From: Kaistella haifensis DSM 19056
Lineage (GTDB): Bacteria > Bacteroidota > Bacteroidia > Flavobacteriales > Weeksellaceae
Reading direction: 5' to 3'
Length of the DNA stretch: 64,000 bases
NCBI RefSeq assembly: GCF_000735695.2
Contig: NZ_JASZ02000006.1
Coordinates: 1 to 64,000, forward strand
Positions 49,135-58,168 of this stretch are shown here, one piece after another; within the stretch, counting starts at the first letter, position 1, and each line of letters starts with the position of its first letter. The position numbers and the translations under genes were made by a program. The notes under the pieces were generated by a model. That model did not search any database. It saw only the letters and a program-made list of their open reading frames with translations, and was not told the DNA's origin.

Positions 49135-50301
49135 ATGTTCGCAAAAAACTCCATTCAAGATTGGGAAAATTTAGTTAAGAAACAACTGAAAACCGAAGAT
49201 ATCTATGAAATTCTTTCTAAAGAAAATCTGGAAGGAATTGATGTAAAACCTTACTACGATTCCGTTTCCAAGCCTTTGCGAAATCTTCCGAAAGTGGAGG
49301 AATCGACGCACTTGGTTGCTCGATATCACGAAAGTTTGGAGGAGAATGTTTTTGCTTTTCTTTTGAATCAAAATGTTGAAAATCTTGAAGAAAAGGCTAT
49401 TTTCATTAATAATATTGATTTTGCGGAACATATTTCGGTTGATGAAACCAATCGTTATTTCAGTTTGATTGATCTTTTTTCGGAAGACCAAAACGGTGAA
49501 ATCAATGTGCAATTGGGTAAAGAACTTTTAGCTAAAAGTTTCGACCGAAATATTGCAATCGATGTTTCACTTCATCAAAATTCCGGAGCAACTATTGTAC
49601 AGCAATTGGCAATTGCATTGGCGAAAGCTAAAGATTTAGCGGAAATTTTCGGTGCGGAAATTCTTAAAAATATCGTTTTTAAATTTGCAGTTGGTTCTAC
49701 TTATTTCTTTGAAATTGCAAAATTGAGAGCGTTTAAATTGCTTTTCAATCAATTGTCAAAAGAGTTTAACTTAAATGAAATTCCATTTATTTTTGCGGAA
49801 ACTTCGTTGAGGAACAAATCCCAAAATGATTCTGAAAATAATATTATTAGAGCTTCATTAGAACTTTCATCTGCAATGATTGGTGGTGCTGATGCGGTTT
49901 TTACGAACGATTTCAAGGTGGGAACCGGAGATGAACTTTCCGAGGAAATTTCATTCAAACAACAAATTGTTTTGGCTTACGAAAGCATTATCAATGTTTT
50001 TGATGACGCCGGAAACGGAAGTTATTACATCGAAAACATTACGCAACAATTCGCCGAAAAATCCTGGAAATTATTCCTTGAAATGGAAGAAAATGGTGGT
50101 TATTCCGAATTGGTGAAAACAGGTTGGATTCAGCAAAAAATTTATGAAAATGCGGTCAAAGAACAGCAATGGTTGGAAGAGGGAAAAATAAAATTAATCG
50201 GCGTGAATTTCTATCCTAAATTGGAGAAAACGAAATCCGTCGAAGAACTTTATAATCCGTCGAAAATTGTACCAGTCCGATTAAGTGAAATGTACGAATA
50301 A
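49135..50301 (+). CDS. mutA: Methylmalonyl-CoA mutase small (beta) subunit
   Basis: The 388-residue protein resembles the non-catalytic MutA subunit: LVARYHESLEENVFAFLLNQ, a TIM-barrel-like middle with VGSTYFFEIAKLRAFKLLFNQL, SAMIGGADAVFTNDF, then DAGNGSYYIENITQQFAEKSWKLF. It lacks a B12-binding domain. The large subunit is not in this window, although it usually lies downstream. The complex isomerises methylmalonyl-CoA and succinyl-CoA. It begins 3 bp after the divIC-like stop. Confidence 0.9.
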   Translation: MFAKNSIQDWENLVKKQLKTEDIYEILSKENLEGIDVKPYYDSVSKPLRNLPKVEESTHLVARYHESLEENVFAFLLNQNVENLEEKAIFINNIDFAEHISVDETNRYFSLIDLFSEDQNGEINVQLGKELLAKSFDRNIAIDVSLHQNSGATIVQQLAIALAKAKDLAEIFGAEILKNIVFKFAVGSTYFFEIAKLRAFKLLFNQLSKEFNLNEIPFIFAETSLRNKSQNDSENNIIRASLELSSAMIGGADAVFTNDFKVGTGDELSEEISFKQQIVLAYESIINVFDDAGNGSYYIENITQQFAEKSWKLFLEMEENGGYSELVKTGWIQQKIYENAVKEQQWLEEGKIKLIGVNFYPKLEKTKSVEELYNPSKIVPVRLSEMYE

Positions 50302-50308
50302 TTGCCTT

Positions 50309-51457
50309 TTGAAAAATATTTTAAAACCAGAAATACAACAATTCATCAATGCAAATCTAACCACCGATTTGCATTCTTTGTTATTGAAAAAATCGCCTTT
50401 TCCAGAGGCGTCAATGCTGGAAATCATCCAACAGATCAAAGGAAAAAAAGTAGCTCAACGAAAATTTCGGTTTCTGTTGAAAGAAGGAATTGTATTTCCT
50501 CCGAATCTCAACTTGGAGCAAGCGTCATCGCAATCTACAGCTGAATTTAAAGCTAAAAATTTGCAAGGAAAAAACTTCCTCGATCTCACTTGCGGTTTCG
50601 GAATTGACGCTTATTTTCTGTCGGAAAATTTTGAAAAAGTTATCCTTATCGAACAGAATTCGCAACTTATTGAAATCGTGAAACATAATTGGATGGTTTT
50701 GGGCAGAAAAGCGAATTTTATTAATGAAAAATTAGAAATATTTTTAACTGAAAACACCGAAAAATTCGATCTGATTTACCTTGATCCGGCAAGAAGAGAC
50801 CACGAAAAGAACAAAAAATTTCTTCTTGAAGATTTATCGCCCAATCTTTTGGAAATTCAAGAAAAACTGAGCGAAATATCCGATGAACTCATCGTGAAAC
50901 TTTCTCCTTTGATTGATATTTCTTACTTGGTTTCTGTTTTAAAATCTGTTTCGAAAATTCAAATTATTGCGGTGAAAAATGAGGTTAAGGAACTTTTGGT
51001 TTTTATCAATTCTTCTTCAAAGTCAGATGAAATTGAAGTTTCTACCATCAATTTAGAAAGTGACGAACCTGAATTTTTTTATAAATTAAATGAAGAAAAA
51101 AGCTCAATTTCTGCTTTTTCTGAACCTTTGAAATTTCTTTATATTCCGAACAATGCGGTTTTGAAATCGGGGGCTTTCAATTTGGTTTCCGAAAAATTTA
51201 GCATAAAAAAACTGCATCCGAATTCTCATTTTTATACTTCGGATGAACGTTTGAATGCCTTTCCGGGAAGAATTTTGGAAGTTGAAAAAATTGAAGCTAA
51301 AGCCATTAAAAAAGGAGAAAAATTCAATATAATTTCAAAAAATCATCCGCTTTCGCCTGAAGAAATCAAGAAAAAATATAAGATTTCGGATGGTGGAAAT
51401 TCCTATTTGATTTTCACGCAAAGCCAAAAAGGGAAAATTATTTTGAAATCTGTTTAG
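50309..51457 (+). CDS. Class I SAM methyltransferase with THUMP-like C-terminal domain
   Basis: Two starts are possible: GTG at 50285, overlapping mutA, or TTG at 50309. The latter, giving LKNILKPEIQQFI at the N-terminus, fits the family as I recall it and is used here (382 residues). The SAM motif is FLDLTCGFGIDAYFL and motif IV is DLIYLDPARRD, an N-type DPAR variant; a C-terminal THUMP-like domain follows (PFKLFYIPN-like LKFLYIPNNAVLKSGAF; NSHFYTSDE). RNA methylation is likely, target unknown. Confidence 0.82.
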   Translation: MKNILKPEIQQFINANLTTDLHSLLLKKSPFPEASMLEIIQQIKGKKVAQRKFRFLLKEGIVFPPNLNLEQASSQSTAEFKAKNLQGKNFLDLTCGFGIDAYFLSENFEKVILIEQNSQLIEIVKHNWMVLGRKANFINEKLEIFLTENTEKFDLIYLDPARRDHEKNKKFLLEDLSPNLLEIQEKLSEISDELIVKLSPLIDISYLVSVLKSVSKIQIIAVKNEVKELLVFINSSSKSDEIEVSTINLESDEPEFFYKLNEEKSSISAFSEPLKFLYIPNNAVLKSGAFNLVSEKFSIKKLHPNSHFYTSDERLNAFPGRILEVEKIEAKAIKKGEKFNIISKNHPLSPEEIKKKYKISDGGNSYLIFTQSQKGKIILKSV

Positions 51458-51472
51458 AAAAGATTTAATTTT

Positions 51473-51504
51473 TTTGTGACAAATCGTAATATTTCTTACT
51501 TTTG
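51473..51504 (+). promoter_or_regulatory. Promoter of the small lipoprotein gene
   Basis: TTTG at 51473-51476 and TACTTTTG at 51497-51504 are 20 bp apart, a close consensus match, with a leader of about 93 nt. Confidence 0.65.
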
Positions 51505-51603
51505 GACAATCAAAAAAAACATATGAAATCGCCAATGATCAATGCGAAAAGTGGTGAAAATTCAGCAATTTCATATAACCTATAAAAACAATAGAGATTA
51601 CTT

Positions 51604-51870
51604 ATGAAAAAAATTATTTTAGGTGTAGCGCTTGCAAGTTTGGTGATTAGCTGTAAAAAAATACAAGCAGGTGGCAATAAAGGAGTTCTGAAATTAGACG
51701 AAAACACAGAAAGATACAGCGACGATGAGATTCATGGAGACGGAATGCCGGCTGCGACTCATCATACCGAAGAAGTATCAAAAGATTCTGCAAAAATTAC
51801 AGATGCTCACGCAACTTCTGTAAAAACCGATTCAGCGAAAGTAGAAACTGCAGAAAATCACAGCAAATAA
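51604..51870 (+). CDS. Small hypothetical lipoprotein
   Basis: The 88-residue protein has a lipoprotein signal (MKKIILGVALASLVISC, lipobox cysteine 17) and a short polar mature part rich in Asp, Glu, His and Lys, including HGDGMPAATHHTEEVSKDSAK and repeated KTDSAK-like stretches. No domain is recognised. It has its own near-consensus promoter and a terminator at 51896. Confidence 0.8.
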   Translation: MKKIILGVALASLVISCKKIQAGGNKGVLKLDENTERYSDDEIHGDGMPAATHHTEEVSKDSAKITDAHATSVKTDSAKVETAENHSK

Positions 51871-51895
51871 TTCTTAATTTTATTATAAACAGATA

Positions 51896-51926
51896 AAATG
51901 TCTTGCTCCTGCGAGGCATTTTTTTT
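51896..51926 (+). terminator. Terminator after the small lipoprotein
   Basis: AAATGTCTTGC and GCGAGGCATTT pair over 11 bp (G-U pairs included) around a TCCT loop, with a T-run. Confidence 0.85.
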
Positions 51927-51970
51927 ATTTTTACAAGATTCGATTTTTCATAATTAATAATAAAGATAAA

Positions 51971-53353
51971 ATGCAAGAAACATTAAATTACATTCAGGAA
52001 AACAAACAGAGATTTGTAGATGAATTGTTTGAACTACTAAAAATTGCTTCTATTTCAGCCGATCCTGCGTATAAAGATGAAGTTTTGAAATGTGCAGATA
52101 CCATTGCCGGATTTTTGAAATCCGCAGGAGCTGATCAAGTTGAAATTTGCGAAACCAAGGGTTATCCTATCGTTTTTGGGGAGAAAATTCTAGATAAAAA
52201 TTTGCCGACCGTTTTGGTTTACGGACATTATGATGTGCAACCACCAGATCCGTTGGAACTTTGGAGAAAACCACCTTTCGAACCGTATATTGAGAAAACG
52301 GAGCTTCACCCAGATGGCGCCATTTTCGCAAGAGGTTCTGCTGACGATAAAGGACAGTTTTTTATGCATTTAAAAGCATTTGAAGCGATGATGAAAACCA
52401 ATTCTTTGCCTTGTAATGTGAAATTTATTTTAGAAGGCGAGGAAGAAGTTGGATCGAAAAGTCTAGAAGATTTCGTGAATGACAACAAAGAAAAACTTTC
52501 TTGCGACGTTATTTTGATCTCAGATACTCACATCTACTCAAAGGAACAACCAACGGTAACTACCGGTCTTAGAGGTTTGAGCTACGTAGAAGTAGAAGTG
52601 GAAGGTCCGAACAGAGATTTGCATTCCGGACTTTACGGCGGCGCAGTTCCAAATCCTATTCACGCTCTTTCGAGAATGATTGCCAAATTGATCGATGAAG
52701 ACGGTCACATCACAATTGACGGATTTTATGATAATGTCGATAACGTTTCTGATGCTGAAAGAGCAGAAATGAACAAGTTGAAAGATGATCCGGAAGGTTT
52801 CAAAAAATCGATCGGTTTAATTGATGTTGAAGGTGAAAAAGGATACACGACATTGGAAAGAACCTCGATTCGACCGACTTTAGATTGCAATGGAATTTGG
52901 GGCGGATACATCGGTGAAGGTGCGAAAACAGTGATCCCTTCGAAAGCTTTCGCTAAAATTTCGATGCGTTTGGTTCCTTATCAAACTCCAGAAGAGATTA
53001 CCGAAAAATTCACGAAGTATTTCGAGAAAATTGCTCCTAAAAATGTAAAAGTGAAAGTAACGCCTCACCACGGTGGAATGCCTTATGTTTTACCAAGCGA
53101 TACGAAAGAGTTTTTGGCGGCCAAAAAAGCAATGGAAACAGCTTTTGGAAAAGAAGTTTTACCATACAGAAGTGGCGGAAGTATCCCAATTACAGCGATG
53201 TTTGAGCAAGTTTTGGGAGCGAAATCTGTATTAATGGGATTCGGGTTAGATTCGGATGCAATTCACTCACCGAATGAACATTACGGATTATTTAATTTCT
53301 ATAAAGGAATCGAAAGTATTCCGCTTTTCTTTGAAAATTACGCTAAAGCATAG
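51971..53353 (+). CDS. M20-family dipeptidase
   Basis: The 460-residue cytosolic metallopeptidase resembles CNDP/DapE-type M20 dipeptidases. Zinc and catalytic residues appear in LVYGHYDVQPPDPLELW (His, Asp), RGSADDKGQFFMHL (Asp), LEGEEEVGSKSL (Glu-Glu), ILISDTHI (Asp) and GLDSDAIHSPNEHYGLFNF (His). The dimerisation lid domain with RDLHSGLYGGAVPNPIHAL is in the middle. An SDR gene follows after 19 bp. Confidence 0.93.
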   Translation: MQETLNYIQENKQRFVDELFELLKIASISADPAYKDEVLKCADTIAGFLKSAGADQVEICETKGYPIVFGEKILDKNLPTVLVYGHYDVQPPDPLELWRKPPFEPYIEKTELHPDGAIFARGSADDKGQFFMHLKAFEAMMKTNSLPCNVKFILEGEEEVGSKSLEDFVNDNKEKLSCDVILISDTHIYSKEQPTVTTGLRGLSYVEVEVEGPNRDLHSGLYGGAVPNPIHALSRMIAKLIDEDGHITIDGFYDNVDNVSDAERAEMNKLKDDPEGFKKSIGLIDVEGEKGYTTLERTSIRPTLDCNGIWGGYIGEGAKTVIPSKAFAKISMRLVPYQTPEEITEKFTKYFEKIAPKNVKVKVTPHHGGMPYVLPSDTKEFLAAKKAMETAFGKEVLPYRSGGSIPITAMFEQVLGAKSVLMGFGLDSDAIHSPNEHYGLFNFYKGIESIPLFFENYAKA

Positions 53354-53372
53354 CACAACAAATTATTAAAAA

Positions 53373-54077
53373 ATGAAAGATAAAGTAGCATATATCACAG
53401 GCGGAACCAAAGGAATTGGTTTTGGAATCGCACAAGTATTACTGCAGAATGGAATTATAGTAGCAATTTCCGGTAGAAAACAAGAAGATGCGGAAGCAGC
53501 AGCAAACCATTTATCAAAAGATCAATCGATGGTTTTAGGAATTGCTTCAGATGTTAAAATTTTTGAAGATGAAAAAAATGCAGTTTCGGAAATTATTAAA
53601 AAATTCGGTCGGTTAGATTATGTAATTGCCAATGCTGGTTTAGGGATTTTCAAACCAGTAGATCAACTCGATACTGAAGATTGGAACAATATGATAGATA
53701 CCAATCTTACCGGTGTATTTCATAGTTTGAAAGCATCTGTAGAAGAATTGAAGAAAACAGAAGGATATTTCATCAGTATTGCAAGTTTGGCCGGAACCAA
53801 TTTCTTCGAAAACGGAGCAGGTTACAATGCTTCGAAATTCGGAGTTGTAGGTTTCACCCAAGCTGCGATGATTGATTTAAGGAAGTACAATATTAAAGTT
53901 TCCACAATTTTGCCGGGTTCGGTTTCTTCTAATTTTAATGATAATGAACCTTCGGAAAAAGACGCGTGGAAAATTCAACCGGAAGATATCGGCGAGTTAA
54001 TCATCGATCTTTTCAAAATGAATCCACGTACTTTACCTAGTAAAATCGAGATTAGGCCGTCTAAACCAAACAGTTAA
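53373..54077 (+). CDS. Short-chain dehydrogenase/reductase
   Basis: The 234-residue enzyme has the classical SDR signature: cofactor loop TGGTKGIGFGIA, NAG motif (VIANAGLG), catalytic Ser in ISIASLAG, and YNASK (GAGYNASKFGVVGFTQAAM). Substrate is unknown. It probably shares a transcript with the M20 dipeptidase; a shared operator and the etf operon lie downstream. Confidence 0.92.
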   Translation: MKDKVAYITGGTKGIGFGIAQVLLQNGIIVAISGRKQEDAEAAANHLSKDQSMVLGIASDVKIFEDEKNAVSEIIKKFGRLDYVIANAGLGIFKPVDQLDTEDWNNMIDTNLTGVFHSLKASVEELKKTEGYFISIASLAGTNFFENGAGYNASKFGVVGFTQAAMIDLRKYNIKVSTILPGSVSSNFNDNEPSEKDAWKIQPEDIGELIIDLFKMNPRTLPSKIEIRPSKPNS

Positions 54078-54107
54078 AATTATGTATGAAATATTAATTT
54101 TCAAAAA

Positions 54108-54127
54108 ATACTATGCATGCATAATAT
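54108..54127. promoter_or_regulatory. Operator copy 3, upstream of etfBA
   Basis: ATACTATGCATGCATAATAT matches the MarR-operon palindromes with a single mismatch (A for G at 54124). It lies 100 bp upstream of etfB, which suggests co-regulation with the beta-oxidation operon. Confidence 0.72.
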
Positions 54128-54227
54128 ATTATTATTTAACTTAGCAAAACTGAAAAAACAAATTACAGCTCCGTAATCAATAAATTATTGAGGTGTATTT
54201 TTTAAAAAATTTTAAATTATTTAACAC

Positions 54228-54974
54228 ATGAAAATATTAGTTTGTATCAGTAGTGTTCCGGATACTACTTCCAAAATTAATTTCACAGCAGATAAATCTG
54301 CTTTCGACAAAAACGGAATTCAGTGGGTTATCAACCCTTTGGATGAATTTGCATTAACTAAAGCCGTTAAGTTACAAGAAACTCAAGGTGCAACGGTAAC
54401 GGTAATCAACGTTGGTGATGCAGGTACTGAGGCTGTAATCAGAAAAGCTTTGGCAATTGGTGCTAATGATGCAGTTCGTGTAAATACCGATCCTAAAGAT
54501 AGTTTTTCTGTTGCAAAAGAAATCGCCAATTTCGCTCAAAACGGTGGTTACGATTTAGTACTTTGTGGAAAAGAATCTATCGATTACAACGGTGGTGCTG
54601 TTCCCGGAATGGTAGCTCAATTGCTTAATCGGCCTTTTGTAAATGCTTGTGTAGGACTTGATGTAAACGGTTCCGAAGCTACAGCAGTTCGAGAAATCGA
54701 AGGTGGAAAAGAAACAATTTCTGTTAAACTTCCTGCTGTAATTGCTGGTCAAAAAGGAATGGTTGATGAAAAAGATTTAATTATTCCGAATATGAGAGGA
54801 ATTATGTCTGCCAGAACAAAACCATTACAGGTGCAAGAGCCTACCTCTACTGAAGTTCGCGTTGAAGGAGTTTCCTACGATTCAGTACCTGCAAGAGCTG
54901 CAGTGAAAATGGTTGCAGCAGATCAGCTTGATGAGTTGGTAAGATTACTTCATGAGGAAGCAAAAGTAATTTAA
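54228..54974 (+). CDS. etfB: Electron transfer flavoprotein beta subunit
   Basis: The 248-residue subunit starts MKILVCISSVPDTTSKINFT and contains QWVINPLDEFALTKAVKL, the AMP-site region GKESIDYNGGAVPGMVAQLL and the ADP-binding-type LPAVIAGQKGMV. With EtfA it carries electrons from acyl-CoA dehydrogenases to the quinone pool. A beta-oxidation operator copy lies upstream and etfA follows after 30 bp. Confidence 0.95.
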   Translation: MKILVCISSVPDTTSKINFTADKSAFDKNGIQWVINPLDEFALTKAVKLQETQGATVTVINVGDAGTEAVIRKALAIGANDAVRVNTDPKDSFSVAKEIANFAQNGGYDLVLCGKESIDYNGGAVPGMVAQLLNRPFVNACVGLDVNGSEATAVREIEGGKETISVKLPAVIAGQKGMVDEKDLIIPNMRGIMSARTKPLQVQEPTSTEVRVEGVSYDSVPARAAVKMVAADQLDELVRLLHEEAKVI

Positions 54975-55004
54975 TTTAAAATTCAACATTTAAAATTTCA
55001 AAAA

Positions 55005-55952
55005 ATGGCAGTATTCGTATACGCAGAAAATATAAACGGAATTTACAAGAAGGCAGCTTTCGAAGCGGTTTCTTACGCTAAAGCAATTGCCGATCAATTG
55101 GGCGAAACCGTGAGCGCAATTACCATTAATCCTACAGATTCTTCAGATCTTTTGTATAAATATGGTGCAAATAATGTAATCAATGTGAAAGACGAAGGAT
55201 TGAAAAACTTCAGCGCGAAAGCTTACGCACAAGCAGTAAAAGAAGTTGCAAACGGCAATATCATCGTATTTCCTCACACCACTGATGCGTCTTCTGTAGC
55301 TCCAATGTTGGCGGTGATGAAAGATTTTTCATTAATTACCAATGTTTTGGAAGCACCAGAAAGTATTTCCCCGTTCCAAGTGAAAAGAAGAGCTTTTTCC
55401 GGAAAAGGGTTTATGCACGCGAAAGCTGATGCACAGGGTGTTATCGTTACCGTTTCTCAAAACGCTTTCGGTGTTAAAGAAAATCCAGTTGCAGGAACTG
55501 AAGAAGTAAAAGATCTTTCCGTTGCGAATGAGGATACCAAAGTGATTTCTCATGAACAAAGTTCCGGTAAATTAGACTTAAAAGAAGCAGAAATCGTAGT
55601 TTCCGCAGGTCGTGGAATGAAGGCTCCAGAAAACTGGGGAATGGTTGAGGATTTGGCAAACGTATTAGGAGCAGCAACTGCTTGTTCTAAACCAGTTTCC
55701 GATATCGGTTGGAGACCTCACTCCGAGCACGTTGGACAAACCGGAAAAGCAATTTCTCCTAATTTGTATATCGCAATTGGGATTTCCGGCGCGATTCAGC
55801 ATTTGGCGGGAGTAAATTCTTCAAAAACCATTGTGGTAATCAATAGTGATCCTGAAGCTCCTTTCTTCAAATCAGCAGATTATGGAGTTGTAGGTGATGC
55901 ATTCCAGATTATCCCGGAATTAACTCAGAAAATCAAAGCTTTGAAAGGATAA
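55005..55952 (+). CDS. etfA: Electron transfer flavoprotein alpha subunit
   Basis: The 315-residue subunit has the C-terminal FAD domain: VVSAGRGMKAPENWGMVEDLANVLGAATACSKPVSDIGW, HSEHVGQTGKAISPNLYIAIGISGAIQHLAGV and VINSDPEAPFFKSADYGVVGD. Length is standard. A strong terminator follows at 55976. Confidence 0.96.
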   Translation: MAVFVYAENINGIYKKAAFEAVSYAKAIADQLGETVSAITINPTDSSDLLYKYGANNVINVKDEGLKNFSAKAYAQAVKEVANGNIIVFPHTTDASSVAPMLAVMKDFSLITNVLEAPESISPFQVKRRAFSGKGFMHAKADAQGVIVTVSQNAFGVKENPVAGTEEVKDLSVANEDTKVISHEQSSGKLDLKEAEIVVSAGRGMKAPENWGMVEDLANVLGAATACSKPVSDIGWRPHSEHVGQTGKAISPNLYIAIGISGAIQHLAGVNSSKTIVVINSDPEAPFFKSADYGVVGDAFQIIPELTQKIKALKG

Positions 55953-55975
55953 TTTTTTTCCTTAAAAAATACACG

Positions 55976-56004
55976 AAACGTCGGAATTTTCCGGCGTTTT
56001 TTTT
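55976..56004 (+). terminator. Terminator of etfBA
   Basis: AAACGTCGG and CCGGCGTTT form a 9-bp stem (one G-U pair) with a 6-nt loop and a run of eight T. Confidence 0.88.
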
Positions 56005-56109
56005 GTTTGCAAAAATAATATTCTTTAAATTGTTAAATATTTCATGATAAAATTCTGTTTCATAACGAAAAACAGTAATTTTACTTAAATATCCTGCTAA
56101 AATACCAAA

Positions 56110-57481
56110 ATGGATGTGTTTGTATGGAATATGGCGATTTCTTTTCAGGTACTTTTTCTTATTATAAGTGGAGTAATTTTCATTTACATTAGAGAAGGAA
56201 GCTTTAAATATTATGCGCTTTATATTGTTTTTCTATTAACATATCTGTTAAGCAGAAACGATTATTTTTACTATGCTTTTGAGCATTTTATCGCTCGATT
56301 TCTTACTCAAAATAACGCGGAAATTTTCACTTACATCGCATGTCTTTTTCTGCAAATTGTTTTTTATAATTACTACTGCAGATTTGCGCTACACTTTCTG
56401 GACCTCGATAAACATATTAGAAAATATTTCAACAGAATCATGAGAATCGTGAGGTATCTCGGTGGTTTATTTTTCGGTTGGGCAATCATTGCATATTATT
56501 TCAAAACTCCGCATTTGTACATGAAATTGTTCACATTTCTATATTTACCCATAATGCTCAGCATTTTTGTGATCACTTTTTACCATGCAATTCAACATTC
56601 CGGAAAACATAAAAATTTCTTTTTGGTTGGCGTTTGTGCATTTGTTTTTTTTGCTTTAATGGCGTTCAGCGGAAGTCGGATTTCTTCTTTGAATATGGAA
56701 AATCCAATCAAGTATTTCTATATCGGAATCATCATTGAAACACTTTTTTTTTAGTTTAGGTTTGGCTTACAAGGTGAAATTGATTAATGACGATAAAAAC
56801 CGAATTTTAATGCAAGTTACCAAACATCGACATCAACAGCAAATAAGCAAATTAAATGGAGTTTTGGAAGGCGAGGAAAAAGAAAGAAAAAGAATCGCCG
56901 AAGAGTTGCATGATGGAGTAGCAGGTGATTTAACAGCTATAAAATTTAATCTTTTAGCACTGAATTCTGAAGAGATGAAACCGAAAAACTCGTCGATTAT
57001 TAAAGAAATTACTGAAATTATCGACAATTCTTGTTTACAAATTCGGGAACTTTCTCACAATCTTTCTCCTTCTTCGATTACCCAGTTTGGATTGGTAAAA
57101 ACCATTGAAAACCTCTTTTTAAAAGGAGAAAAGTTTTATGGAATCCGGTTCAAATTTCTTTTCACTGGCGAAAAAATTCAATTTAATAAAGTAATTGAAA
57201 CGCATATTTATCGGATAATCCAGGAGCTCATCAATAATATCATCAAACATTCCGGAGCGAAAGAAGCTTTTATAGAAATCAACTACCATCATCCTGAGCT
57301 GAAAATTTCTGTTCGAGACAACGGAATTGGCTTTCAACCAAAACAAATCAGTAAAGGAATTGGTTTAAACAACATCGATTCGCGAATTCGTTTTTTGAAT
57401 GCCGATTTTAAAAAGATTGAAATAGAGAAAGGAAGCTGGTTTATCGTTGACATTTCTTTGGACAAAATAGTTGATTTGTAG
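56110..57481 (+). pseudogene. 7TM sensor histidine kinase split by a T9 frameshift
   Basis: The first half (56110-56754, 214 residues) is a seven-helix membrane sensor ending IGIIIETLFF then stop. The second half reads on in another frame from SLGLAYKVKLINDDKN and carries a HisKA_3 phospho-acceptor (EKERKRIAEELHDGVAGDLTAIKFNLLAL) and an HATPase (IQELINNIIKHSG; VRDNGIGFQPK; GIGLNNIDSRI), to 57481. The break is in a run of nine T at 56744-56752. With eight T the frames join seamlessly into one kinase of about 456 residues. A second-half start at 56735 exists but would lack all helices. Sequencing error, true mutation or slippage-based switching are all possible. No response regulator is adjacent. 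Confidence 0.85.
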
Positions 57482-57545
57482 ATGATCTTTAATGCTTTTT
57501 TTAAGAAATATTAAGAATTATAAATTCTGAATCTAAAAAATCAAT

Positions 57546-57553
57546 TATATTTG
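57546..57553 (+). promoter_or_regulatory. Promoter box of the DUF151 gene
   Basis: TATATTTG ends 5 bp before the ATG at 57559, predicting a leaderless or nearly leaderless transcript. Confidence 0.45.
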
Positions 57554-57558
57554 TAGCC

Positions 57559-58151
57559 ATGGATTACAAAAGACTAATCATACGTGGAATTTCATACAGC
57601 CAATCGCAATCCGGAGCGTACGCACTTCTGCTAGAAGATGAAGAAACCAACGTAAAATTACCAATCGTAATAGGAAATTTCGAAGCACAATCAATTTCTT
57701 TAGGTTTAGAGAAAGATTTAAACCCACCACGGCCTCTAACCACGATTTATTCGCAAAATTTGTGATTTCTACCAATTATAAAATCGAATCGGTGATTATT
57801 TATCAAATCGTCGATGGAGTATTTTTTTCACATATCAATTTTAAAGAAAATTCTACTGGCCAAGATTTAATTTTAGATGCAAGAACTTCCGATGCAGTAG
57901 CGATGGCAGTACGTTTTGATGCTCCCATATTTACTACGAAAGAAGTATTGTCGGAAGCCGGAATCCTATTGGAATTGGAACTTCCCGTAACAACTGAAGA
58001 AGATTTTGATGATCCTCAAACTGGTAGTTTACATCTGCTTTCTATGGAGGAGTTACTAAAAATTTTGGACGATGCAGTGAGAGATGAAGATTTCGATGCT
58101 GCCTTGGAAATACAAGAGGAAATTAAGAGAAGAGATAAAAAAATAGAATAA
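57559..58151 (+). pseudogene. DUF151 bifunctional nuclease with UVR domain, frameshifted
   Basis: The first frame encodes the start of a DUF151 nuclease (MDYKRLIIRGISYSQSQSGA ... LPIVIGNFEAQSISLGLEKD ... PPRPLT) and then stops at 57765. Reading one frame over from about 57740 gives HDLFAKFV and then ISTNYKIESVIIYQIVDGVFFSHINF, the rest of the domain with ARTSDAVAMAVRFDAPIF, and a C-terminal UVR motif (MEELLKILDDAVRDEDFDAALEIQEEIKRRD). The expected CTA-ACC-CAC has lost one C (57740-57742). The intact form would have about 197 residues. It may be a sequencing error. Confidence 0.85.
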
Positions 58152-58168
58152 ACTAGGAATTATCAATC

